From Centropus unirufus (Eukaryota > Chordata > Aves > Cuculiformes > Centropidae): a stretch of DNA of 64,000 nucleotides. The notes below the pieces were generated by a model. The model worked only from the letters and a program-made list of their open reading frames with translations, was not told the origin of the DNA and ran no database searches. Shown here in pieces: positions 11,148 to 23,995 of this stretch. The position numbers and the translations under genes were made by a program. Numbering within the stretch: the first letter of the stretch is position 1; every line of letters starts with the position of its first letter. The stretch lies in NCBI GenBank assembly GCA_013397695.1, contig VYZI01000085.1, positions 1,256,146 to 1,320,145 on the forward strand. The letters run 5' to 3'.

Positions 11148-14100
11148 AAGAGTGCAAGAGCAGACAAATGGTGTCAGTTTGACAGAGCACCAGGCAGGGT
11201 AAAAGGGAAACTGGAACCAGTCACAGCTTTCCTTCTGCCCACAAACAGCCAACACGAGCACTACCTGGCTTCCACTGCTTCAAATTTGTTGGAGAAACAT
11301 GGAAAGACATTTTCTAAACTGTCCACTCTTAACAGACACGTCTAAAATTAAACAAATCGCAGCATCTCTGCAAGAAGCAGCACTCTAAAAGAAACAAATC
11401 AAAATTTAAGCTCAGACTTGCTTACATGATTCCAAGAAACTTCAGAGCTGATCAACAACAGCCTAGCGAGATCCCCGTTTCAGCATGAAAATAAAAGTGA
11501 GTAGAATACGATGATGCACTAGGATGAACAGACTGAATCCTAAGCTATAAGCCAGCAAGTCTTTATTGTTGTAGGAGAATTCAGTCCATCGAAGCATTGC
11601 TCTGATGTTGGATGCCAGCTCTGCAGAGCAGCAAGAAGGACTTGGTTGATGGAAGAAGCATCGCGCTCTACTCGGGAGCAATAGTTGTAGCAGAAACAGC
11701 AAACATCTTCAGCTCACATCATACAATTTCATACAGATTTCCAGATATTTTTAAAAAACTGGCAGAAATTTATTATTTCTAAAACTTAGACATGCCCCTT
11801 CCTAAAGGGTTCAAGCACAAAGCACAGCAGGTAGAGTTTCTTCTCGATACTCTCCATAATTCTGCTTCTTCAATATACAATTGAAAAAAAAAAAGCCCAA
11901 ATTGCTATTGCTATCATGATAAACATTGGAAAGTTCTGCTTGACCTTTTATTAACATTTTTCTATACCAATATGGTTCTTTTGCTACAAGCACCCTAAGG
12001 AATTATGAAAAATACTTTTTTCTGTAGTTTAGTCCATGTGCACTTAATAGGCTCACAAATATAATACCATTATAAAAAAGAAAAACTGCCAACACTGCTA
12101 AAAAAATTGTCATAACACTAAATTATTATATAAATATAAAAGGAGTATGTCTGTAAAATATTCACTCAATGAACATCCCAAGGTGATGATTTCGCTATGT
12201 TGTTTTTATTCCTGGGAGATCCATAACACATTTGGATATGCCACATGTCACCACATGAATCAGGCAGTTAATGCATGTGCTTTTTAGAAGCAGAGATGTC
12301 TTCCCAATAGAATGTGCTATAAAAAAAAAAGTGTTGAGATTCTGCTGCTTTGTCTGATAGGCATAATTTAATGTCTTGCTTATAATGCTGCATCTTAAGG
12401 AAAAATGTGCACTGTCCTATGTAGTTATTTACAATATATTACTAAATCTATGCAAATATATTTCCCTGAGCTTGGTATTCTATAACAAAGGTCAACAATG
12501 TTTGAAATATTTTGAAACATATTCCCAATATATTTTGTATATAGCGCTAATGTCCAATGTACATACATATATCTTAATGTATTTTCAGCTATTTCTATTC
12601 ATTTTCACTTGCTGTACATTATTACAAGAAATATGTAGGGATTTTGGCTTTAAGACTATAGAAATCAGCCTATCAAGCTACAGCTTTTCATTAATAATGT
12701 TAATTATATATTAATGATGCATCATATAAATTACTGCAGACTCTGCCAGCACTATTTAACAAAATAGGTTTTAATAGTCAATATTCAATAACAGATAATC
12801 ATTTGAGAAGAATTAAGAGGAAAGAAGTGATAAAGTTTTGCTTCCTGTGTGATTTATTTCATGATTTCTCCCATTCCCTTTTGTTTCCACTAAGATTTAA
12901 ACATAGGATCCCCAAGTACTACTCCTCTCTCCCATTTGGGAATAAATATTTCTGGTTTTAGTGAAAACTCCAGACATACACTTCCTTTTACATATCTTCT
13001 GGTCATTTTTACCTTTATGCCCACATTATTGTTACCAATATTTTCCTACAGGTGAAGCGGTATTCATGGCTCGCAGGTTGTAAAAACTTGTGCATCTTGG
13101 AAAGCAGCAGGAGTAGTTTTAAAGGAAGTATCACGACTACCAAAAACCCTCTACTGCCACTCTACCTTTTCAAAGTATTGCTCAGCATCCTATATTTAAG
13201 GCATGTAATGTCATTATTCTGTCAATGCCTTCATTCTCTGTGCAGTGTTGGTTATTAGGGTCAATGTTTAAATTTCTGTTAACTTTCAGTCATCTCTGAC
13301 AGACTTCTACTCAGGTCACATCAGTTCTTACCCATTTCTTTTATATGTCTTATCATGGCAATATTACCCATTCTTGTTTCTCAACTAGTGAGAAATTAAT
13401 TTCAAAAGCTAATTAGGTAGTTGCGTTGTAATTCCAATTCTAAAAAGAACGGTAACGATGGTCATTCTGGAATTCTACTCAGGGCCATATTTTCCAATGA
13501 ACTCTCATTACTTCTGTGCATATGATACAGTTTATATAGTAAATAATAAATAATTAAAAAATTAAATAGTATAGTACACATATAATGGTCAAAGCTACCT
13601 ACAAACCCACTGTGCCTGGCAATATGTTGGGACTTAACCCCGTTTTCACCATACATCGTTCTCACTTTGCAAATTTTCCTGCTTTCCCATTAATGTGCTT
13701 GTGAGTACGTCCTATTTCTCCTCCCTTGCTTAGCCTGGCTGACGTTGCCTGTGGATCCGCTACATTTTCCTTCACCCGACACAGAAAACACCGCAATCAT
13801 TTGGAATTGATAATATATTCACAAAGCTATGCTTAGATCTACGATAGTCCTGGTCAGACTTAGCAATTAGCTCACTGAATTTCAAAATATACCAAAACTG
13901 AAGAGGACACCAATAAAGAATGTTGACATCTAACACCATGGTCCTCCTGGACGAGTTTTGACGGCCACCACACTTCCCATCCGTTTGACCACACCAAACG
14001 CGTGAGCTGGTGCAGGAGGGATGCGGGCGCAACCACGAAACCACGGATAAAACGCAAGGAGTAAAATTCTTTGTAGCGTTGCCAAGTGGAGGATCCCTCA

Positions 14101-14198
14101 AGCAGCACCCAGACAGAGGCACGAGGCTGGGACACCAGCCCCATGGGGTTCGGTTGGTGGTAGAGGAGCAGCCAAGCTGCTGCTTCTGCTTGCGTTTC
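11148..14198. other. AT-rich intergenic DNA, no gene identified
   Basis: Mostly AT-rich with A/T runs. Between about 13,930 and 14,300 the GC content rises and a 194-codon open frame (13,772-14,356, minus strand) appears, but it has no domain, homologue signature or splice context that I recognise. Confidence 0.5.
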
Positions 14199-14226
14199 AT
14201 GGCCACCATGGATCCATGGTGGCCAT
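14199..14226. repeat. Perfect 28-bp palindrome
   Basis: The sequence reads identically on both strands: ATGGCCACCATGGA followed by its exact reverse complement TCCATGGTGGCCAT. There is no spacer. A direct CCATCCACTCCA/CCATCCACTCCA duplication follows at 14,222-14,246. It is not a known mobile-element terminus to my knowledge. It could form a cruciform. Confidence 0.9.
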
Positions 14227-17200
14227 CCACTCCACCATCCACTCCACCTGGATCTTCCCAACAGCAGGGCAGGAATCTCACGCGTGTCCAATAAGGTGCC
14301 CCAAGTCTATCGCAGGCCGATGTTATCCAAACACAGATGTTCCACTCATCCAACACACGAGGCTAAACAACAATTAATATGATATATTCACTCTTCTACA
14401 CCCCAGCTGCAAGTTACTTGAGCGCGTTTATCATCCTCCTCGCCAATCTCCCATTATTTTCCCACATCTACCAACCTAAATATTTGACATTTTTGTAGAG
14501 GGCTTTAGCCACCATCACGACAAGCAATGCCTTCCTGTCTTGAGGCAATCTATCACTTTCAGATTTATTCTTAAATCTGCCTATTATTAACTTTATGCGG
14601 CAACAAATTAGCAAACAGTTAATCACACCCTTTGTTGGTGCGGGTAGGATGACCAGAATCTATTGGTATAACTTAAATACAGTGAGTCACTTTGATACCA
14701 TACTTCAATAATAAACTAATTTAGCCAACTAATCTTGTTTATTCCCTAAATATTGTTGGTTTCTATCAGTCAGATGATTTTTCCAGACACTTACATAACA
14801 AGCATTAAAAAGATACATTTAGCAGCTACAATTGTTAACATAACAAAGGCTACAGAATCCAGAGGTTATTGCATTCTCCCAAAAGTACTTAAATAATAGC
14901 CTAAAATCTGAAGAATTACTTTAATACTTCAATAAAAATAACCCAATCCAAAACATTTTCAAGGAAATAGAGCTCCTTGCTCTAGGCTACCGAATAATGG
15001 CTGAAAGAAAGTATATAGCTTGTCACTTCTGATTAGAGAACTGTGCCTCTGTGCTTTGAATGAGAGGCATGTCTGGTAATAGGAAGTGCAGATATTAAAT
15101 TTAATAAAATAACATGGAATACGATATATATGAAACTTGACCAAGTATAGCACAAAATGTTACATACATTACCCTGCTCAGTCAACTACTGTGGCCTAGC
15201 ATCTAATGACAGACTTAATTCCTATTTTCCAAGGAGAGTACTACAAAAATATAATTTTCAGATTATACAAATATTTTATCAGACTGTACAAAAAAGGTAA
15301 CCCAAATTGCCTTACATATCTACACAAATACATAACAATAGCAGAAAATTGCTAGACTACAAGCTCAGCCTCAAAAACCCACAGAAAGACATTAGGGCTT
15401 GTTCATAATTAGTTTCAAAGACCCTGATGCTAATTCATCACAGCATCATCTGACCTACAGCATATCTTTTTCTTTCCAGGTTTAAAGATTCGTTCATTTT
15501 GCGTGTTTATTTGTCAGGTTGGGTTTGGGAGTTTTTTTAGCACAGTCAGGATAAAGTATTTACATATCATTTATGAAGAAGAAAGTGCCTTATGTGTGTT
15601 GATTATCTTAATTCTGGCATTCCAGGGCATATCAGCACAGCTTTGTCTTTCAATACATTAACCCTCGGCATGTATTTTCACAATTAAATAACAACCTCCA
15701 TGTAGTACTTTCCTTCCTGACACAGAACTATGCTACCTGCAATATGACACATAAGGGATTTTAAAACCATTCCAAGAGCTAATCCCAGTAAACCCAGAAT
15801 TAAAGTTCTTGTTTTCATATTTCACTTTCAAAATATTTAGAACTTTGACAGATATGACATTATGTTTTCATTAAAACAGCTGATTTCAAAATGCTGCACT
15901 GTGCAAAAACACCATAAACAGTTTATGATGAACTGCCACACTCTTAATTAAAACAATAAATCCAGCGCACAATATTTGTGCAGCCTCTGGTTTGACCTTT
16001 GCCTCTTGCTATCCACTACCAAAGCTGCTGCCTCATTCTGTGCACCAGATGTAGAAGGTTTTAAACCATGATCTGAAAGGCAGTAAAGATAAAATAAGAG
16101 AAAATGTGCCATTACTCTTTGCAGTTATGATTAATTCAGTTCATATTTTACAATCTGGTTATGGAGTAAAACTGCAGACTTTACATCAAGTATTTGCCAT
16201 TCAATATCCCAAATGTGTAAAAATGCCGGATACGTTAGAAAACGGCACAAAGCTAATTCACAACCACCACATGAAGGCCAGAAATAGGAATAATAAAAAA
16301 GGATGGTAATTAGCTATCCATCTAAAATAATGAAGCCATCTCAGCCGCTCGATGGTCAGTCCTAGCAACAAACGCATCTGTTACAACAAAACAAACGCTT
16401 TCCCTTCGCTCTCTACCACTTGATTTCAGATTAAAATATCCTTTAAAACTATTAGGTCTGCCCCACGGACAGAAAGCAGAGGTTATTAATTACTACGGCA
16501 AGCTGTAATGATTGCGGATTTGTTGTGTTTTCCTGGAAACAAAGCTGAATGCAGAAACAACTCAAGGACCCACGTCCAGGAAATGAGCCGGGGTCCTGGA
16601 CTACAAGCTGGTGGAGGCAGAAACCATCCAGAAAAGATGATGAATTGAGAAGCCCTCGCTCTCCAAATGCTTCTACACTTATCAGTTCATTATTTTAATC
16701 CGCGAGCTTTGTACACGGTAAAGTCTGCAGGACTAAACATCATGGTCTGCTTGGCAGATTCTTACATGGCTCTTTGTGGCATACTTAATACTCTCCCAGT
16801 CTGTCACTTTACCAAAGGAGGCTCGCATGGTTCATGATCTCTTTTATGGGAAACTGGCATTAAAAAGATTTTTTTTTTACCTTAGGACGAAAAACCTATA
16901 CTTCCAAATGGATAAATTCAGCATTCAAATGTAGGTCCATCCATGCCCCAAGAAGCAAGGGCTTCCTTTCCCATGAAAATTCCCCATGCAGAGCTCGCAG
17001 GAACAAGAACCTTATTTTGCCAGTTCTTTGATTTACCCCCGGTCAGGAACAAAAGCCTCTCCTCAAGGTTGACTTGGAGACACGCAGTTCTGCAGCCCAG
17101 ACACTGTTTGAGGAGGGACAAAGCGACAAGCAGCCTGGGTTTTATTTTGTTTTTCCTTCCCCAGTTAAAAGTTTAAAAAAAATAATAAAAAATAAGAATA

Positions 17201-18473
17201 CACACACCTAAGACTTCTCCAGGTGTGGTTCCTTACGCAGCTTTCACCATGCATTCCAAACCCAGGCGCATTGCTGTACAAAGCAACACATTGCTTTTCC
17301 ACATCATTCACAGGCAACACAAGTTCAAATCAATGAGTTCTGCAGGGACACAAGAGGGAAAACCCCACTTGAACATAGTTTCCTGCCTAGTGAAAGAGTG
17401 GAAAGCATGATAAAAGAGGCAAGAAATAACCAAAAAAAAAACAAACCAAAAAAAACAACCACCCCAGTGCATTAATAACTTTTCTTTGTTAATATTGGTA
17501 GCCATCCCTTGGTTTTCTTTGGTTTGTTTTTTTTTTTTTTTCTTCAAGGAAAACCTTTTCTTTTGGTTTTCTTTGAGAATAAAAAACCACAAAAGCCACA
17601 AAGGACTTAGACTATAATCCAGTGAGCAGGGTAAAAACAAACAACCAAACCCAACGCAGAAGCTATTTTGAGTCCTCAAAAAATAGCTTCCCAATATTTC
17701 TTCAGAATTAAAAATAAGAAGCCTGCGAGTATTTGAGACTCCAACATTTAGATGTTTTTGTGACCACCTCCATGCAGACTTTTGGGAGAAGGAAACAAAA
17801 ACGTTCACAGTGAATGGGATCTTTTACCCCGAAGCCAGATGGAATTCTGAAGAGGTATTTTACTCTCAGAGCTTCTCATGGTTGGTTTGCAGCATCACAG
17901 GGCCCACAGAAGCGAGTCTATAAAACTCACGGAAAGTGAATGATATGCGTTATGAAAAAGAGACAAGAATTTGAATTTTAAACCTAATTCAGGCAAATGA
18001 CTCCTCCAAGCAGGTTTTCCAGACCCTGGGATTTTTCTACTTTCCATGTTTCTAAAAAGATCGTTGGAGAAGTTACCTTGCTTGGATAACCAAGCGAGTT
18101 GTTAGCCGATTTCTGCAAAGCATAAAATATTCATACCAACTGAACACGAGACAGGAAAAAAACCACATCCATACCTTTGGTACGCATTGCCATCCTGCTC
18201 AAAAACAGTAACCAAGGAGGGAAGTGTTTGCCTACTTTTACATTTCCTCAATTCCAATGCATAAATAAATTTCATATTTGAAGCGCTGCAAATTCCCCTT
18301 CATTCTCTTGGGTTTATACAAACATACACCATATTTTAATCAGGCATTGCCAGCTAAAAAATTCCAAGCTCATTGCTTTACAAGTATAGATACTCTGGAT
18401 ACTGTAGATACCAACCTCAGTACCAAGAATCTTCACCTTCTAAATGTGCCTATCGTGACACACCACAATTCAA
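14227..18473. other. Intergenic DNA, no gene identified
   Basis: AT-rich, with no recognised repeat family or exon. The part at about 16,310-16,560 is repeat-free with TAATTAG/ATTAATTA cores and may be regulatory, but nothing more can be said. A polypyrimidine run lies at about 17,515-17,545. Confidence 0.5.
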
Positions 18474-18542
18474 ACAGAAGAGGACCAAGACTGCTCAGAA
18501 AATTCAAACAGAACAGAAGAGGACCAAGACTGCTCAGAAAAT
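18474..18542 (+). repeat. Short tandem duplication, 39-bp period
   Basis: A 30-base block beginning ACAGAAGAGGACCAAGACTG and ending CTCAGAAAAT occurs at 18,474-18,503 and, without change, at 18,513-18,542. The identity implies a recent event. Confidence 0.9.
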
Positions 18543-21500
18543 AAGATTTTTTCACATTGCTAGTCATAAAAGTTTTAATAGTTCCTCCTCAGCTCCTTAC
18601 AAAAGTGATAATGGATTGCCAAAAGAAATTAAAGAACAAAAAAATCCTTTCCTCAGCCTTTGGATTATAAAAGGAACCTAAAACCTAAACACACAGCATA
18701 CCCTACAAGCCTTGAAGTTAAAAAATAAGTATTTTTTACCATATAAAATCCCCTTTTTTATGCCAATCTTATAGTAGCCAATGCCTGATGATGGTAGGTC
18801 AAGTCATAACAGCAGAGTGTGTGGACTTTGCCTCCTTCTCACAATTCCATAGCTTTTGTGGAAAGTTTCAGGGACAAGTACAAGCCTACCTCATCACCAA
18901 GGAACCACGACGGTCTCTAAGAATCCTTTTACATCTTTCACACAAAACCCAGGGCTCTTACACGGGATACACATAAACATAAACTCTAGCAACGTACCTT
19001 TCCTCCTGGAAAGAATGGGGATTCTTCCAAACCCGGGTAGGAAAGCAGGAACACAGAGAATACACTGGAATGCCTCCAACTGCTGAAGCAGGTAAGGAAC
19101 TCCCTTATAAATGATTGTTCCCAGGTGGTTTGGCTGCAGCACCTGATGCACGCCCTGAGCCCAAGGAGGTTCTGCAGGACTGGGAGAGGCAGGGAGAAAC
19201 ATTGGGGAAGGGGCAGTTGGTGTAAAGGAAGATTAAGACTTTTGATTTAGTATTTAAAAACATCCCAGACACTTTTTAACCCTCCAAGGAAGAACGGTTC
19301 TGTGAGTCCGATTTGGACCCGTTGCTGCTCTTCCACCTGCAACCTTTCAGCTGTTCCCTGTGACACCCTAGGATCCCATCAACCATCACCAGGGAAACCC
19401 AGGTTAGAACCCAACCTCCCCAATGACCGAGCTGCTGAGGCACCTGGAGCCAGCAAACTACGCAGCTGGTGTTATTCTACCCAATAACAAACAGCCCCTT
19501 AATGCCTTAACAGCCCTCAAATTATTCCTAGCTGTGTACCAAGCACACCATTTCACTAACGAACATCAAAATTGCAGGAGAGCACTTTCAAGACATAAAA
19601 ACACTCTGACACAGCTTTTTTCAGCACAGAAATCTTGTGCCTGCAGCAAACCTACCGGCCACGTTTAAACTTCCTTATGAGCCCAGAGAAACACATCCAA
19701 GTGATGACATCATTTTTATGATGAGCACCAAAATGCAAAAGTGAAACAAATGTGCCCTCCTGCCTTAGACTTATCGCAAGGATGGCGAATACTAAAACTT
19801 CCAAAAAAAAGCTATAATTCTATTGGAACTTTAGCCAGTAATGTATCTCCTGTAATCTGGGTCTCAGAAGCACCTGAAATATTTTCATTGAAACACAAAA
19901 ATTTTAGGTACTTCCAAATTTTGCCCATAAAAGGGGGTGATGTTTAACAAAGTTTCAAGAAACTGAATGTCATTTTGTTTTTAATTGGAAAGGCTGGGCA
20001 AACTCAAACTGAGGGTGATGCACAGGCTGCCATAACAATATTTGCATGCCCACAGCAGAAGAGTTCATCGTCTTAGAAGAAAACACTGTTCTACAGATTA
20101 CATCACATAGGGCATAAAATTTAAACAAGCTTTAAATAGGAATTTTGCCTGGAGATCCATTCCAGCCTGTAGTAGATGCTTCTCTGAAGAATATTGTTTT
20201 ATTCCGTGCAATGATTAATTTGCCTCTTTTTCTTTCCTGGAGGAAGGAGTTGGTCAATTTTGATAAGATTCCTGGTGCAGGCGCCCTCACACGAAATGGC
20301 TTTGCGCAGCCAATTAAAGTGGTGGAGCCCTGATTCAGAAAGAATACTGAATACGTAACGGAAATTAATACTGACACATCTGGACGCAGCGCAGAGATTA
20401 TCATAGGAAAGCAAAAAAGAAAAAAAAAAAGAAAAAATAAAAAACAGGCAGCAAACCCCTCCCCACCGCCCTTTTCAGCCATGAAACATCTGCACGGTTA
20501 TCTCTGCCTGGATCCTGGATCGCATTAGCGGTGCAGACATGAGCAAGTGCCCAGAAGGATAAAAGGACCCAGGCCAGCTATCAGCAGCCCTGGCTGTGTG
20601 ACAAATCCAGAAGCAACCATGATTGCACCGAAGTTAAAGCCACAACCACCTGAGGAGCTGCACGAAGTCAGACAAAGGGTCTGAAGTAACGTCAGTCCCA
20701 CCGGGAATTTCCATTAGGTCAACTGACAGTCAGCCAGCTGGAAATGATAATTATGGATTCAGCGTGATGCAGAGCCACAAGCCCACGTTCCCGTCACACT
20801 TTTAATCATGCTTTAAAAGGAAGAGTGAAATTCATGGGGAGAAAAATACAAATCACCTTCTTAGTCAAAGTACTCATCCTGCTTTTCTCCTCAGTTTCAT
20901 CTTTCCCATAGTGCGCTGCTCAATGAAGAGAAATTTAATTTCATTTTGCGGAGGGAGCAACAAGAAAGAGAAACAATTAGAAAGAATTCACATCCAATAA
21001 AGGGAACAGTGAACCTCCCAAATATTTTAAACTAAACTTTGGATTTTTTGAGCTCCCTGTCTCTTCCGGATTTCAACTCATCTGCAGATGCTTAGGACCC
21101 TAAATCAAACAAGCTCTTACTCCTTGTTATATTGGAATTAGAGATGCAGTTTGTACTCCATAGCACCAGAATTTGCCTCAAAACCAAGAAGCCTTACAAG
21201 CAATCACTCATAGATTACAAAGTTTTAAACAGTCACAATACCAACTGACTGAAAAAAACAATTCGCAAATGTTATTTCAGCCCAGGCATTCAAAAAGCTG
21301 ACATCTGTTTGTCTTCAGCAGAGACATTCTGTGTTTGAAAAGTGCATGCAATACATGGTTAGCGTTGCCAGAAACAAATCCATAACAACAAGAGGTCTGT
21401 GTTTCCAAAGCTCTCCTGGAGCTAAAAAGATAAGGCAGTTTTTTCTTGATATAAAAATTATTTTCTGCAAAAAGCATTACTGATTATATGAAACCTGTGG

Positions 21501-22699
21501 GCAGATACGAAACATGCCCAATGGCAGGAAATTTCTGAATTTTGTATTTCTAAAGTTATTCTATGAGCTGAACTTTCATACTTTCTTCTTCACCTTAACT
21601 TCAATAGCAAAGACGTAAAGAACTGGAGGAGAGTAGGTGAAGAAAAATAAAACATATGCTTGAGTCCCAGTAATCTTTAACCTGCTATCAGAGACCCCGC
21701 AAGATAACTGGGCATGGGAACATCAGCGCGTGAAAGATTGCATCCATTAGGTTTATGCTGCGGTGGCTTTAAGTTTCATGAATAACAAAAAAATGAGCTC
21801 AGTCAAGAGAAGTGGTTGAAAAAAATCAAGAGGAAATACGGTATCTACCCAAAACCAAAGCAGCCCACCTTCCTAAATTGCAGTTAATACCATTTTCCTA
21901 TGATAAAAGTAAGAATTATCCATTGGGGATCTACAAAGGGACCGCACGGAGATTGGGTAAAACCAAGACAATTGGGTGAAGCCAGGAAACCTGAGACACC
22001 AAATCATTTCGATTGCGAGCCTTGATTTGTACCGCAGCCCACACAGGCAGTGCCAAATGTGGACAGATCCACCCAAATCATGCTCAACTTCTGAAAATAT
22101 GGAATTCTTGCTTTGGATTCTGCGGGCAATATCCAAGAAAGAAATCCAGATTTCATGAGGAATTCCTCTTGGGTTATACCTTTTTTTAGAATTAGCAGAG
22201 GCTTTAAGAAATCTTTCCTAAAGATACTGCAAAATCAGTGCCACTAAATATGGAAAATCACTGTTTTAAAAAAATCCCACAAGATGAGCTCTATTTCATC
22301 TTTATAAGGTGTCTTACTAAGTTCCACCGCTGGGACAGGGGAAAAAAAAACAGGGATAGAGCTCCATCTCATTTTTATGCCTTTCTCAGTGCCATTATAG
22401 GACTAACATATTCTCCCTCTCAACTTCTTTTTTTTTTTTAATTGTGGCAGCACCACTGGGAGCAGGTGCCGTGAAGTGGGGGCACGTACCAAGCCTGACC
22501 TCCCCACGAACAGCTCTGAATTCCCTGATCTTGTTATGAATATTTTTTCTCCAAATGCAAAGCTGCAAAATGCATGAAAACTGAAGTAATTCAATTAAGC
22601 ATCTATTCTGAGCTGGAAAAGACCATTTTGTTAGAACCAGCGGAGCACTAGTTTAACCCTGGTGCTCAGAATTCCCAAGCAAGTCAGCACATTAAGCCA
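18543..22699. other. Intergenic DNA, no gene identified
   Basis: No coding exon, RNA gene or known repeat was recognised. Open frames are short (under 120 codons) and without motifs. A purine run lies at about 20,408-20,445. Confidence 0.5.
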
Positions 22700-23070
22700 G
22701 CTCTTCAACTTAAGAACAATTACTGTCATTTATCAGCCTGAATAGCAATAATGCACAAATCGACAGCTTTCAAGAGGCAAAGAGCGAGCTAGGTGTAATG
22801 ATATGCAAAGCCACAGCACTCTACATTTTGAACTGTCTTCAGCCCATCAATACATCTCCAAGTACCTACAATTTATCAATACAAATGTGGTGCCCAATGA
22901 AGGCAGGACCAAAAAGATAAATACGAACAGGGGGGAATAAAAGGTTCGAGAATGTTTGAATTTTATAATGATGAAGTACAGATCACATTCGCACAGCATT
23001 TTACATGCAATGACCTGATCGCATCACATATTGTTCAGCGAGAGGAAACCAGGATAAGAGATAATCTTTC
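22700..23070. promoter_or_regulatory. Candidate conserved non-coding element
   Basis: Repeat-free sequence with a balanced, non-simple composition. It carries ATTTATCAGCC, GTGTAATGATATGC and TTTATAATGATGAAG type boxes (GATA-like, homeodomain-like and POU-like cores). It resembles deeply conserved vertebrate enhancer DNA in texture. Conservation has not been tested. Confidence 0.25.
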
Positions 23071-23898
23071 TTTCAGGTAGTTGTGAGCAGCTGCTTTTTT
23101 TTTTCTTTCTATTCTTTCATTTCTATTCTTTTTTTCCTGCTGTTTCTATCTCAGTCGCGCATCTGTGCAGTAGTTACACATATATGGTTACTCTTATCAA
23201 AATATGTAATTAATATATCGTCATTTTTATCTCAAGGAAGCATAATGTATATAGAAGGCATATTTTGAGTCTCGCTACCTTACAAACCCATTTTAGTAGC
23301 AATTGGATGAATAAAGGAAGACCTGAAATTACCTAATAGTGGATACACCAAATGGCATTCTGCTGATGAAAATCTCCAAAATACAGAACTCATCTCCTCT
23401 AAACCTCATCTAATTGTGTCGGGGAGGTTCTTTAGGATTTTTTGTTCTTTTTTTAACATAAACAGCTTCTTTGGGAATGGAGCCTTTCATCAAGGCTCCA
23501 TTGCAACAATCAGGTGTTCAGATTCCTTTTCTCATACAGGACCTGTGCAGGTAGGTATGGGCATTTGGATCAGCAGTGAACATATACACAGAATAAAGAC
23601 AATTCTATGTTTTACCATAAGAAAAAAAAAACAGGATTATAATTAATTTGCCTCTAATTCTGGCAGCTCGACCTGAAACTGCTAGTTTTATAATACCTTT
23701 TAATATTCTATTCCCTGTTTTCCAATTATTACAGCATGTTAACCGCTGCATGTACACCTCGCTTCAAGACTCCGAGGTGTTCATTTGAGTTGAGCATCTA
23801 TTTTAAAATGTACTTTGCACAGGAGATCTTACAATGAGGTCTGAGCAGAACCAAAAGAGGACTTTTTCAAAGAGAAAGCTGCGTCTTGTAGTCAACGA
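23071..23898. other. Intergenic DNA with a small hairpin
   Basis: A 9-bp perfect stem, AATGGAGCC against GGCTCCATT with a 9-base loop, lies at 23,476-23,502. Its context gives no sign of an RNA gene. No other features were recognised apart from T-rich runs near 23,090-23,130 and 23,445. Confidence 0.5.
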
Positions 23899-23995
23899 AC
23901 AGTGATCAAGAGCTCTGGGTTCTCTTCCTGGCTTTGCTACAAACTTCTCAGGTAAGCCTGAAGACATCGCTAACCTGCGCTTCCTCAGTTCCCCC
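23899..23995 (+). mobile_element. MIR-like ancient SINE relic
   Basis: The order of blocks follows the MIR core: a CTCTGGGTTCTCTTCCTGGC block (compare the tRNA-derived B-box region), then GCTTTGCTAC, a diverged AGGTAAGCCTGA stretch, CTAACCTGCG and CTTCCTCAGTTCCCCCA. The last corresponds to the MIR CCTCAGTTTCCTC region. It is heavily diverged, as expected for an element of that age. A chance resemblance is possible. Confidence 0.45.

Noticed and set aside
13772..14356. 194-codon open frame, minus strand
   Set aside because: It lies in a GC-rich patch with overlapping frames on both strands, has mixed low-complexity composition and no motif. The palindrome at 14,199 lies within it.
23476..23502. 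9-bp hairpin as a possible microRNA
   Set aside because: The stem is far too short for a microRNA precursor, and the flanks do not extend the pairing.
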